Below, one piece after another: positions 25,854 through 34,610 of a DNA stretch of 64,000 nucleotides (position 1 is its first letter; every line of letters begins with the position of its first letter). Below the pieces are notes generated by a model. The model saw only the letters and a list, made by a program, of their open reading frames with translations. It was not told where the DNA came from and did no database searches. The translations under genes were made by a program, and so were the position numbers. The stretch comes from Paenibacillus sp. UNC451MF (GTDB taxonomy: Bacteria > Bacillota > Bacilli > Paenibacillales > NBRC-103111): the NCBI RefSeq assembly GCF_000686845.1, contig NZ_KK366024.1, forward strand, positions 27,261-91,260. The letters run 5' to 3'.

Positions 25854-25967
25854 ATGGAGCTGTTTAGCATTGACACTCACCCATATTACTACCTAAGCAT
25901 AGCTCAATATACGGTCTGCGATATACAAGCCACGAAGAGACAGTGTCGCGATAGTGGTAAAGAATAA
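25854..25967 (+). CDS. possible 37-residue small protein
   Basis: A strong ribosome site (GGGAGGTG, six bases before ATG) opens 37 codons, MELFSIDTHPYYYLSI to a charged tail RDSGKE. The quality of the site is the main evidence; the peptide resembles nothing I know. It lies alone in the 425-base gap before the oxidoreductase gene. No other feature is seen in the rest of that gap (25968-26114). It might be chance. Confidence 0.3.
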   Translation: MELFSIDTHPYYYLSIAQYTVCDIQATKRQCRDSGKE

Positions 25968-26114
25968 TTATTAAACTATCACGATAATAGAACGAATTTA
26001 ATTAAACTGATATCAATTTTAGATTGAAATCATCGAAAACCGATTCTGTTTCTTTTGCACCTTCCTCCATAAAATGGAAATGTATTCAATACAACCTTAA
26101 AGGAGTGCAGGCGA

Positions 26115-27902
26115 ATGAGGGAGCAATTGTCGTGGAAGGTCGGAGGACAACAGGGACAAGGGATGGAGAGTACGGACAAAGTGTTTTCCAGCGCTTTGGC
26201 GCGATTAGGGTATTATTTGTATAGCTATCGTCATTTTTCCTCTCGCATATTAGGAGGGCATGCGAACAATAACATTCGCATCAGCACCAGGCCAATCAGA
26301 TCCGTAGCCGATCATTTGGATGTCCTAGTAGCACTCGACCAAGAGAGCATTGATGTAAATGCTATGGAGTTAAAGAGCGGAGGGATCGTTATTGCTGACG
26401 AGATATGGAAGCCCGTCCTTCCAAACGGTGTGGATGCCTGTCTATTGCCGATACCAATTACCGCTATTGCCCAAGAAGCAGGCTCCACTCTCTTTAAAAA
26501 TATGGCAGCATCTGGCGCTTCATGGGCTCTTTTAGGACTGCCGATGACGTTGTTTTTCGATGCAATCGCGCGTCAATTCGCTGTGAAAGGGGAGATGGTA
26601 ATACAAAAAAACATGGAGGCTGCTGCCAAAGGAGCAGAGTGTGCGCTGGCGCTCACAGGAGGACCATTATCTGACTTCCAGATTGCATCACCAGACGGGA
26701 GAGAAAAGCTGTTCCTTATTGGTAATGATGCTATAGGGATGGGTGCGATTGCTGCAGGCTGCCGCTTCATGCCAGCTTATCCGATCACACCTGCAACGGA
26801 GATCATGGAATACATGATGAAGCATTTGCCAGCCTACGGCGGTACTGTCATTCAAACTGAAGATGAAATCGCTGCCATCACGATGGCTATAGGGGCAAAC
26901 TATGGAGGAGTCCGGGCTTTTACAGCTTCTGCCGGACCAGGATTATCTCTTATGATGGAGGGGATTGGCCTTGCCGGCATGACGGAAACCCCTGTAGTCA
27001 TTGTGGATACGCAGCGTGGAGGACCCAGTACAGGGCTACCCACCAAGCAGGAGCAAAGTGATGTGTTGGCGATGATCCACGGAACGCACGGGGAAATTCC
27101 CAAAATTGTCCTTGCTCCGAGTACAGTAGAGGAGTGCTTCTATGATACGGTTGAAGCTTTTAATCTGGCTGAGAGGTATCAGTGTCCGGTGATCGTGCTG
27201 ACAGATCTCCAGCTATCCATGGGAAAGCAAACTTCCGAGAGATTTGATTATTCGCGGATAGTCGTCGATAGAGGGAGCTGGTTTGCCGATACCAAGGAGA
27301 GCTCGGTCTTTTTGCCAGAGGATGAACATAAAGAGTTTCGACGTTATGAAATGACTACGGATGGAATCTCTCCGAGGGCTATGCCTGGGATGAAGCACAG
27401 CATTCATCATGTCACTGGGGTTGAGCATGATGAACACGGACGTGCCTCAGAGAGTGCGACTAATAGAAAGCAGATGATGGAAAAACGGATGCGCAAGCTA
27501 CTTCACATGACCACCGACAATCCTCTAGCAGTGGACACCCCTCATTCTGATCCTGATTTGCTTTTAATCGGAATGGGCTCTACAAGGGGAGTCATGGATG
27601 AAGCCAGAATAAGAATGGAAGCGGAGGGGATCCGTTCGAACCGAATAACGGTGAGGCAGCTGCATCCTTTCCCAGTGGAATCTCTTCGCCCTTTACTTTT
27701 AACTGCTACTACGATTGTTATAATCGAACACAATGCAACGGGTCAGTTGGCTTCTTTAATTCGTCTTCATTTCGGCAGTGAAATGAATGGGATCAAATCG
27801 TTGTTGAAATATGACGGAACTGCCTTTTTGCCGAACGAAGTAACTTCTTTTTGTAGAAGTACCGTTATGGAAAGCACGACTTTAAAGGATGTAAAAATAT
27901 AG
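26115..27902 (+). CDS. 2-oxoacid:acceptor oxidoreductase, alpha (fused gamma-alpha) subunit
   Basis: 595 residues with ribosome site AAAGGAG. The N-terminal gamma-type domain (about 1-190, beginning WKVGGQQGQGMESTDKVF) is fused to the alpha domain (about 200-400, with AYPITPATEIMEYM and TEDEIAAITMAIGA) and a C-terminal transketolase-like domain (VRQLHPFP). This is the KorA arrangement of 2-oxoglutarate or pyruvate:ferredoxin oxidoreductases. The catalytic centre needs a thiamine-binding beta subunit (KorB), normally encoded immediately downstream; here the next gene is a sulfatase and no beta gene is in the window. It is either assembled with a distant beta subunit or orphaned. Confidence 0.9.
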   Translation: MREQLSWKVGGQQGQGMESTDKVFSSALARLGYYLYSYRHFSSRILGGHANNNIRISTRPIRSVADHLDVLVALDQESIDVNAMELKSGGIVIADEIWKPVLPNGVDACLLPIPITAIAQEAGSTLFKNMAASGASWALLGLPMTLFFDAIARQFAVKGEMVIQKNMEAAAKGAECALALTGGPLSDFQIASPDGREKLFLIGNDAIGMGAIAAGCRFMPAYPITPATEIMEYMMKHLPAYGGTVIQTEDEIAAITMAIGANYGGVRAFTASAGPGLSLMMEGIGLAGMTETPVVIVDTQRGGPSTGLPTKQEQSDVLAMIHGTHGEIPKIVLAPSTVEECFYDTVEAFNLAERYQCPVIVLTDLQLSMGKQTSERFDYSRIVVDRGSWFADTKESSVFLPEDEHKEFRRYEMTTDGISPRAMPGMKHSIHHVTGVEHDEHGRASESATNRKQMMEKRMRKLLHMTTDNPLAVDTPHSDPDLLLIGMGSTRGVMDEARIRMEAEGIRSNRITVRQLHPFPVESLRPLLLTATTIVIIEHNATGQLASLIRLHFGSEMNGIKSLLKYDGTAFLPNEVTSFCRSTVMESTTLKDVKI

Positions 27903-27938
27903 ACGACAGTGCTATCATGGAAATAAGGTGGCAGGAAA

Positions 27939-29315
27939 ATGAAGTGTCCTTTTATTCAATTTGATAATGGAGTGGAGAATATGTCACAAAATAAGCAGCC
28001 TAATATATTGTTTTTAATGAGTGATGAACATAGATGGGATGTGTCCGGCTTTGCCGGGAACCCTGTCATTCGAACACCTCACTTGGATCGTTTGGCGGAA
28101 GATGGGGTTGTGTTCGACAACGCGTATACCCCGTCACCTGTATGTGTCCCGGCGAGACAAAGCATGATGGCAGGACAATTTCCACGAACATGCCAATGCG
28201 AAAAGTACGGACAGGATTTGGCACCGGGCTATATGACTTTCGCCAGAAAGCTTGCAGAGCATGGATACGAAACGGTCGTAAGCGGAAAGCTGCATCATAT
28301 GGGGACAGATCAAATGCAAGGCTGGACGGCAAGAATCAGTGGTGATATGCAAATTGACGCACGCTTTTTAAGCGAAGGAGCCCGGAAGTCAAGAAGAACA
28401 CTTGGGAATGTGAAGTGGTCCGAAGCCAAAGAAATCGCGCGTGCAGGAGTAGGTCGTGGACCTGTTATCTTGCATGATGAATATGCGGTAGAAGGGGCGA
28501 TTCGTTTTATAGAAAATTACTTTATGAATCCTTACTATGACCGGGAACAGACACATCCGCTTCTTCTTAAGGTGAGCCTGCTTCAGCCGCACTATCCGTA
28601 TTTTACGAGCGAGGACAAGTTTACTTACTATTTGAACCGGGTACAGCCCTATGTCAATGAACCGGTCTTCGATCATCCATTCCTAAGTCAACGTCAGGTT
28701 CGGACAGGGACAGATGCATCGGAGCGTGAGATTCGAAGGGCTACCGCCGCGTATTATGGCATGATAGAAACGATAGACAGCATGTATGGACGAGTAATGG
28801 ATGCCTTGGAACATGCAGGCCAAGACTTGGACGAATGGATTATCGTCTATACAAGCGACCACGGCGAGATGCTCGGTCAGCATGGTATATGGGAGAAGCA
28901 AAAGTTTTTTGAAGCCAGTGCGCGTGTTCCGTTAATTATTCGATATCCGAAAAGGTTCAAGGAAGGACGCAGAGTAGAGGCGAACGTCAATTTATGCGAT
29001 TTATTTGCAACGTTGTGCGATTTGACTGGAACCCCGGCAGCAGATGGGCTGGATAGCCGTAGTGTGGTGCCGTTGATGGAGGGAAATGATCGGGAATGGG
29101 AGAATGAATCTGTTTCCCAATTCAATGGAACTAACCTAATGATTAAGCACGGACATTTGAAATACCAATATTATGGGGAGAATATGCCAGAGGTTTTATT
29201 CGATCTCGAACGGAATCCCGAGGAGACCATCAATTACATGAATTCCCCTGAATATGCAGAGCAGATCAAGCAATTTCGAACAAGAAGGAGAGAGCTGGAC
29301 TTTGGGGTGAATTAA
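27939..29315 (+). CDS. Cys-type sulfatase
   Basis: Up to 458 residues. ATG 27939 has AAGGTGG upstream; ATG 27981 (GGAGTGGAG upstream) is an equally good start, just before the conserved PNILFLMSDEHRWD metal motif. The activation site PVCVPARQS contains CxPxR, whose Cys must be converted to formylglycine by a maturase or FGE not seen here. The metal-binding YTSDHGEMLGQHG is present, and the C-terminal half resembles choline-sulfatase and heparan/aryl-sulfatase types. No signal peptide, so it should act in the cytoplasm on a small sulfate ester or an imported oligosaccharide. Confidence 0.9.
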   Translation: MKCPFIQFDNGVENMSQNKQPNILFLMSDEHRWDVSGFAGNPVIRTPHLDRLAEDGVVFDNAYTPSPVCVPARQSMMAGQFPRTCQCEKYGQDLAPGYMTFARKLAEHGYETVVSGKLHHMGTDQMQGWTARISGDMQIDARFLSEGARKSRRTLGNVKWSEAKEIARAGVGRGPVILHDEYAVEGAIRFIENYFMNPYYDREQTHPLLLKVSLLQPHYPYFTSEDKFTYYLNRVQPYVNEPVFDHPFLSQRQVRTGTDASEREIRRATAAYYGMIETIDSMYGRVMDALEHAGQDLDEWIIVYTSDHGEMLGQHGIWEKQKFFEASARVPLIIRYPKRFKEGRRVEANVNLCDLFATLCDLTGTPAADGLDSRSVVPLMEGNDREWENESVSQFNGTNLMIKHGHLKYQYYGENMPEVLFDLERNPEETINYMNSPEYAEQIKQFRTRRRELDFGVN

Positions 29316-29426
29316 CAGTTCAGCTGTTGAAACAGCATCAGGTATGAGTGAGAAAGGACCTCGTACTTGTCCTGTGATATACTGGGAACAGCCCATTCAT
29401 CTAACCTAGAAGGAGCAGTTATAGCA

Positions 29427-30086
29427 ATGGATAACGATCTTGTCAAAAAGTTGAGGATGCAAAGTGGACAGCGCGTTCTTATTATGAATGCTCCAGATGG
29501 CTTTATCGAACGGGTGACCCCACTACCCGATCAAGCTAAGTTGGATCAGCAACCGTCGGGGGAGTATGATTTTGTTCAACTGTTCATTACTAGCGTGGAC
29601 GAGCTTAATGCTCTAGGGCCTGATGCGATCAAGGCGGTTAAGCAGGATGGGCTTTTATGGATCTCATACCCGAAAAAAAGCTCAAAAATTAAAACCGATC
29701 TGAATAGAGATTCGGGTTGGGATATCATAAATGAAGCCGGATTCGAGGGAATAGCTCTGATTTCTATTGATGCTACTTGGTCTGCGATGCGATTCCGTCC
29801 GGCGGATTTAGTGCGCAGCACGAGTTCACGCAGAGAGCACCGGAGCATTAAGACGGAGTCCTCAGAGCCCAGAGAACGGATTGTTGAAGTGCCAGAGTAT
29901 TTTCAAATCCTCTTGGACGGCAAACCGGAAGTAAAATCGTTCTTTGACGGATTATCTTATACGCACCGTAAGGAATATGTTCGCTGGATTACGGAAGCGA
30001 AGCGGGAGGAAACCCGTTCCAGCCGGATTGAAAAATCCTTGGAGAAGCTTGCAGCGGGGATCAAATCACCATTCATCAAGCCTTAA
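29427..30086 (+). CDS. YdeI/OmdA-like protein with an N-terminal DUF3052-like domain
   Basis: 219 residues from ATG 29427, preceded by AGAAGGAG. The N-terminal half (about 1-130) starts LRMQSGQRVLIMNAPDGF and contains ESIDA-like turns and a GLLWISYPKKSSK strand, as in DUF3052 proteins. The C-terminal half (about 155-215) has the FFDGLSYTHRKEYVRWI...ETRSSRIEKSLEKLAAG pattern of the YdeI/OmdA family (bacteriocin-protection type name, function poorly known). It is a soluble, probably regulatory or protective protein. Single gene with its own terminator. Confidence 0.75.
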   Translation: MDNDLVKKLRMQSGQRVLIMNAPDGFIERVTPLPDQAKLDQQPSGEYDFVQLFITSVDELNALGPDAIKAVKQDGLLWISYPKKSSKIKTDLNRDSGWDIINEAGFEGIALISIDATWSAMRFRPADLVRSTSSRREHRSIKTESSEPRERIVEVPEYFQILLDGKPEVKSFFDGLSYTHRKEYVRWITEAKREETRSSRIEKSLEKLAAGIKSPFIKP

Positions 30087-30096
30087 TAATTACAAC

Positions 30097-30143
30097 AAAA
30101 GCTCTTCGTCCGAGAATTAGTGCATCGGAGGAAGGGCTTTTAA
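30097..30143 (+). terminator. terminator
   Basis: A 17-bp near-perfect stem (30097-30113 with 30125-30141) ends in a TTTT tract, just after the YdeI-like gene. Confidence 0.8.
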
Positions 30144-30173
30144 CTATAGCTGGATAAGGGAGCGAGATTAACT

Positions 30174-31610
30174 ATGAATTCGAAGTTACAAGCTGGATCA
30201 TTCATTAACGGGAAAGAGATGTTTGGAAATGGCAGAGCGGTCCACGATGTTCGGAGTCCATATGACGGTGCAATCATCGGGACGATGGAATATGCATCAC
30301 TTGAGGATGTCGTGAATGCCATTGCAGCGGCAGAGCGGGTATTTCACTCAACGATGAAAATATTGCCGGCTTATCGTCGAGCTGAGATTTTAAGCAAAGC
30401 TTCGGATTTGTTAGAGGAACGAGTAGAAGACTATGCTCTCATGCTTGCTCGTGAAGCTGGTAAGCCTATCCGTGACGGACGTGCGGAAGTGGGCCGCGCG
30501 GTTCAATTGCTCCGATTCGCCTCGGATGAAGCAAAGACGATGCATGGAGAGCTAGTGCCAATGGATGCGGCCATAGGGGGCGAGAATCGATTAGGGATGG
30601 TCCGCCGTTACCCGATCGGCGTTGTGGCCGCAATTACTCCTTTCAATTTTCCGCTGAATCTGGTTCTTCACAAGCTAGCTCCTGCTATTGCGGCAAGCAA
30701 TACTGTCGTGTTGAAGGAGAAAACGCCATTCTCTGCTATTATGCTAGCCAAATTGTTCCACGAGGCGGGATTGCCAGCCGGTGCTCTAAATGTTATTCAG
30801 GGCAGAGGCGAGGAGCTTGTGCCTACATTAGTTACAAATTCGTTCATACGTAAAGTGACGTTTACTGGCAGTGCATCTGTAGGATTAAGCATTAAGCAGA
30901 TGGCAGGACTTAAGAGGGTGACACTGGAGCTCGGCTCTAATACTCCCAATCTTATATTTGAAGACGGCAATTTGAATAAGGCGGCACAAAGCCTGGTCAA
31001 GGGAGCGTTCGCTTTCTCCGGTCAAGTGTGCATATCCGCTCAACGCATTTATATTCATCGTTCCGTTTACCAGTCATTTTTGGATAGTTACATTCCTCAA
31101 GTGAATCAGCTTGTGCTGGGAGATCCGCTGCATGAAGAAACGGACCTCGGACCCATGATTACAGAGGAAGCAGCCATTCGCGCGGAGCAGTGGATCAAGG
31201 AAGCGCAGTCTCAGGGAGCAATCGTTATTACTGGAGGTAAGAGAAGCGGTACGATGCTGGAGCCGACGGTTTTAATCGATGTAACACCTGAAATGAAGGT
31301 GGTCTGTAAAGAAATATTCGCTCCAGTCGTTAGTATTATTCCATTTGATACGGAAGAGGAAGTGGTCCGGTTAGCTAACGCGTCAGACTATGGTTTGCAG
31401 GCGGGAGTGTTCACAGATAATATTAACCGCGCACTGCGTATAGCGGATCAATTGGAGACAGGTGGCGTGTGGATTAACGAAATATCAACCTACCGGCAGG
31501 ATAATCAGCCGTATGGCGGCGTCAAATTAAGTGGTACAGGCAAGGAAGGTGTTCGATATGCAGTGGAAGAAATGACGGAAATGAAATTTATCGGTATCCA
31601 CTATTCCTAA
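30174..31610 (+). CDS. NAD(P)-dependent aldehyde dehydrogenase
   Basis: 478 residues with ribosome site AAGGGAG. It has the ALDH core: ITPFNFPLNLVLHK, FTGSASVGLSI, the general-base Glu in LELGSNTPNLIFED, the nucleophilic Cys in FSGQVCISAQR, and PYGGVKLSGTGKEG near the end. The wording is close to lactaldehyde, succinate-semialdehyde or phosphonoacetaldehyde dehydrogenase branches; the substrate cannot be fixed. It is monocistronic, between a terminator and the promoter of the importer operon. Confidence 0.9.
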   Translation: MNSKLQAGSFINGKEMFGNGRAVHDVRSPYDGAIIGTMEYASLEDVVNAIAAAERVFHSTMKILPAYRRAEILSKASDLLEERVEDYALMLAREAGKPIRDGRAEVGRAVQLLRFASDEAKTMHGELVPMDAAIGGENRLGMVRRYPIGVVAAITPFNFPLNLVLHKLAPAIAASNTVVLKEKTPFSAIMLAKLFHEAGLPAGALNVIQGRGEELVPTLVTNSFIRKVTFTGSASVGLSIKQMAGLKRVTLELGSNTPNLIFEDGNLNKAAQSLVKGAFAFSGQVCISAQRIYIHRSVYQSFLDSYIPQVNQLVLGDPLHEETDLGPMITEEAAIRAEQWIKEAQSQGAIVITGGKRSGTMLEPTVLIDVTPEMKVVCKEIFAPVVSIIPFDTEEEVVRLANASDYGLQAGVFTDNINRALRIADQLETGGVWINEISTYRQDNQPYGGVKLSGTGKEGVRYAVEEMTEMKFIGIHYS

Positions 31611-31661
31611 TAGTTTAGGGTGGGGAGCACTAGTAAATAAATGTAAATGAAAGAGAAGTCA

Positions 31662-31690
31662 TTGACGGACCCGTCCTACCGTAATAAGAT
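31662..31690 (+). promoter_or_regulatory. putative sigma-A promoter of the importer operon
   Basis: TTGACG (31662-31667) and TAAGAT (31685-31690) are spaced 17 bp, 49 bases before the binding-protein start. Confidence 0.55.
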
Positions 31691-31738
31691 AACATTAACG
31701 CTTTAAAGCTTTCTCACTATACATAGGAGGGTCAAATT

Positions 31739-32785
31739 ATGAAATCAGCAAAGCTTCTTTCCCTGCTCGTTGCCGTGCCTTTAATTTTTGCGGCAGGCTG
31801 TGGTTCCAAAGCTCCTGCACCAGCTAATGACAACGCTGGAGGAGCATCAACACCTAGTAAAAAGGTGGTTAAAATCGGGATTAGCCAAATCGTCGAGCAT
31901 CCGTCTTTGAATGCTACTCGCGAAGGTTTCGTTGCCGCGTTGAAGGATGCAGGCTATGTCGACAAAGATACTATGCAGATTGATTATCAAAACGCACAAG
32001 GCGATTCAACGACAAATTTAACCATTGCTCAAAAATTCGCAGCGGACAAAAAGGATCTTGTCCTAGCAATCGCTACTCCATCGGCTCAAGCCGTAGTTCA
32101 AAATGTGAAGGACGCTCCCGTATTATTCGCAGCGATTACTGATCCGGTAGGCGCAAAGCTGGTTAAAGCATTGGACAAGCCGGGCGGTAACGTAACCGGT
32201 GCGGCGGATACAAATCCTGAATCGATTACAAAGCTGATGGATTTAATCGCTTCTGATTTCCCTAAAGTAAAAACGGTCGGCGTTGTCATTAACGAAGGTG
32301 AGCCGAACGCGGTTGTTATGCTGAAAACAGCAGAAGCTCAGCTTGCAAAGCACAACATCAAGGTTGTTAAAGCGGCTGTAGCAAACAGCTCTGAAGTCAA
32401 GCAAGCTGCCGAGTCTTTGGTTGGTCGCGTTGACGCGTTCTATACCACTTTGGATAACACCGTTATCAGTGCGGTTGAGTCCATTATTAAAATTGCCAAT
32501 GAGAAAAAGATTCCATTGTTCTCTGCTGACCGTGATACGGTTGAAAAAGGCGCAGTGGCTACTTACGGCTTCAAATACTACGACCATGGATATCAAGCAG
32601 GTAAAATGGCTGTAGAAATTTTGAAAAACGGCGCGAAACCGGGCGATATGAAAGTTACCTTCCCGGACAAGCTGGATTTGATCATTAACCAAGCAGCAGC
32701 TAAGCAGCAAGGTGTAGAAATTACAGATGCTATCAAGAGTAAAATGCAAGATAAAAACAACTTGTTGAACGGTACTGCGAAATAA
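31739..32785 (+). CDS. ABC importer substrate-binding lipoprotein (TrpX-like, PF04392 type)
   Basis: 348 residues with ribosome site TAGGAGG. A lipoprotein signal peptide ends at the lipobox LIFAAGC (Cys near 21). The mature part has the KIGISQIVEHPSLNATREGF start, the QGDSTTNLTIAQKF region and the FAAITDPVGAKLV strand of this binding-protein family. It captures a small solute outside the cell for the permease and ATPase encoded next. Relatives are annotated as tryptophan or other amino-acid/purine importers; no T-box leader was seen upstream, so the solute is open. Confidence 0.88.
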   Translation: MKSAKLLSLLVAVPLIFAAGCGSKAPAPANDNAGGASTPSKKVVKIGISQIVEHPSLNATREGFVAALKDAGYVDKDTMQIDYQNAQGDSTTNLTIAQKFAADKKDLVLAIATPSAQAVVQNVKDAPVLFAAITDPVGAKLVKALDKPGGNVTGAADTNPESITKLMDLIASDFPKVKTVGVVINEGEPNAVVMLKTAEAQLAKHNIKVVKAAVANSSEVKQAAESLVGRVDAFYTTLDNTVISAVESIIKIANEKKIPLFSADRDTVEKGAVATYGFKYYDHGYQAGKMAVEILKNGAKPGDMKVTFPDKLDLIINQAAAKQQGVEITDAIKSKMQDKNNLLNGTAK

Positions 32786-32857
32786 TTACGCATTTAGAGT
32801 GACCTTCGCTGTTTTATTTGCAAGGTCGCTCTTCATTCTTTTATGGAGGCTGGAAAT

Positions 32858-33736
32858 ATGGATGCTTTCTGGAGTTCGGTTGAACTCGGTTTAATTTATG
32901 CTATCATGGCTCTGGGAGTATATATTACGTTCCGGATATTGGACTTTCCCGATTTGACGGTGGATGGAAGCTTTACTACGGGTGGTGCAATAGCTTCAGT
33001 CATGATTGCGAGTGGATCATCGCCGCTATTGGCGACAATCCTAGCTATTATCGGAGGCATCCTTGCTGGTGCTTGCACCGGTTTGCTGCATACCAAAGCC
33101 AAAATAAACTCTTTGCTTGCAGGGATATTGATGATGATCGCTTTGTACTCGATCAATCTTCGCATCATGGGCAAGTCCAACATTCCGCTCCTAGGTGAGG
33201 ATACACTGCTTACCAATATCAATGTGCTTTATGTCATGCCTTTCGTTGTAATCATTGTAAAGCTTGCCCTCGACTGGTTCCTTCATACTGACCTTGGTTT
33301 GTCATTGCGGGCGACAGGCGATAATCAACGGATGATTCGAAGCTTTGGCGTCAATACGGATTCAACCATTATCGTCGGTGTCAGCTTGTCGAATGGACTC
33401 GTGGCTTTAGCCGGCGCTCTGGTAGCTCAATACTCGGCCTTTGCTGAAATAACAATGGGCGTAGGGATGATCGTTATCGGACTGGCGTCCGTTATTATCG
33501 GGGAAGCTTTGTTCGGTGCCCGTACAGTTATTTGGGCGACATTGTCGGTTGTTCTTGGCGCCGTGTTGTATCGTCTGATTGTTGCGTTTGCACTTCGCGT
33601 AGGTTTGGAAGCGACGGACATGAAATTAATGACGGCACTGATCGTAATAGTAGCGCTATCTCTGCCTATGATTCGTAAGAAATTTAAGGAAAAGGCACTG
33701 ATTCGGAAACGGACCAGCCAGCTGGAGGGAGAGTGA
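32858..33736 (+). CDS. ABC importer permease (TrpY-like)
   Basis: 292 residues from ATG 32858, after TGGAGG; an ATG at 32843 coincides with that site. It has about nine hydrophobic segments and the family's FRILDFPDLTVDGSF motif near the N-terminus, plus GDNQRMIRSFGVNT in the cytoplasmic loop that contacts the ATPase. It is the single membrane subunit, presumably a homodimer. It lies between the binding protein and the ATPase genes, overlapping or abutting the latter. Confidence 0.9.
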   Translation: MDAFWSSVELGLIYAIMALGVYITFRILDFPDLTVDGSFTTGGAIASVMIASGSSPLLATILAIIGGILAGACTGLLHTKAKINSLLAGILMMIALYSINLRIMGKSNIPLLGEDTLLTNINVLYVMPFVVIIVKLALDWFLHTDLGLSLRATGDNQRMIRSFGVNTDSTIIVGVSLSNGLVALAGALVAQYSAFAEITMGVGMIVIGLASVIIGEALFGARTVIWATLSVVLGAVLYRLIVAFALRVGLEATDMKLMTALIVIVALSLPMIRKKFKEKALIRKRTSQLEGE

Positions 33737-33741
33737 CGATC

Positions 33742-34536
33742 ATGCTAAATCTGGAACAAGTATCGAAGCTGTTTAATCCAGGCACCCCGGATGAAAAGGT
33801 CGCTCTATCCGGCATTCAGCTGAGTATGAAGGAAGGCGACTTCGTAACGGTCATTGGAAGTAACGGTGCAGGTAAATCGACGTTGATGAACATCATATCC
33901 GGTGTCATGATACCGGATAGAGGTAAAGTCAAAATTGCAGGTCAATCTGTGGAAAATGTACCTGAGCACAAGCGTGCCAAGTGGATCGGCCGGGTTTTCC
34001 AGGACCCAATGGCCGGGACTGCTCCCAAGATGACCATTCAAGAAAATATGGCGATTGCTTATGCCAGAAATAAAACAAGAGGTCTTGGCTTTGGTGTCAC
34101 CTCCAAGAAAAAGGCAATGTTCGCAGAAGAGTTGAGTCGTTTGGGGCTTAATCTAGAGAACCGGATGAATGCTAAAGTCGGTCTGTTATCCGGTGGTGAA
34201 CGCCAAGCGCTCAGTTTGCTGATGGCTACCTTCACGGAGCCGCGCATTTTGCTGTTAGATGAGCATACGGCTGCGTTGGATCCATCCCGGGCAGAGTTGA
34301 TCACAAAATTGACGCAGCAAATAGTGCAGGAGATGCATTTAACCACTCTTATGGTCACCCATAACATGGAACAAGCGATTCGTCTTGGCAACCGTTTGAT
34401 TATGATGGACAAAGGGAAAATCATTCTGGACGTGCCGGAAGAAGAGAAAAAAGGATTGACGGTCGAACGTCTGCTTAGAGAATTCGAACGTATCCGCGGC
34501 GAAAAATTCGTTGACGACCGTGTCGTCTTAGGATAA
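33742..34536 (+). CDS. ABC importer ATP-binding protein (TrpZ-like)
   Basis: 264 residues from ATG 33742; a GTG at 33733 overlapping the permease stop is possible but sits only three bases from the GGAGGG site. Walker A is GSNGAGKST (near 39), the signature is LSGGERQALSLLMA (near 150), Walker B is ILLLDEHTAALD, and VTHNMEQA is the H-loop. It powers import by the preceding permease. The gene ends just before a strong terminator. Confidence 0.92.
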   Translation: MLNLEQVSKLFNPGTPDEKVALSGIQLSMKEGDFVTVIGSNGAGKSTLMNIISGVMIPDRGKVKIAGQSVENVPEHKRAKWIGRVFQDPMAGTAPKMTIQENMAIAYARNKTRGLGFGVTSKKKAMFAEELSRLGLNLENRMNAKVGLLSGGERQALSLLMATFTEPRILLLDEHTAALDPSRAELITKLTQQIVQEMHLTTLMVTHNMEQAIRLGNRLIMMDKGKIILDVPEEEKKGLTVERLLREFERIRGEKFVDDRVVLG

Positions 34537-34552
34537 GGTGTTATACTAAAGT

Positions 34553-34601
34553 AAAAAGCGTACAAACTGATCTTGCTGGATCAGTTTGTACGCTTTTTTT
34601 G
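34553..34601. terminator. strong bidirectional terminator
   Basis: A perfect 20-bp stem (34553-34572 with 34579-34598) has an A-rich left flank and T-rich right flank, between the convergent importer operon and the AraC gene. Confidence 0.93.
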
Positions 34602-34610
34602 TGCTCAAGA

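Noticed and set aside
31611-31738. T-box or other leader before the TrpXYZ-like importer
   Set aside because: The leader is too short and no T-box core or terminator hairpin is visible; only a plain promoter is seen.
34059-34565. Minus-strand open frame of 168 codons opposite the ABC ATPase
   Set aside because: It runs antisense to Walker A/signature-bearing sequence, crosses the terminator and has no domain.
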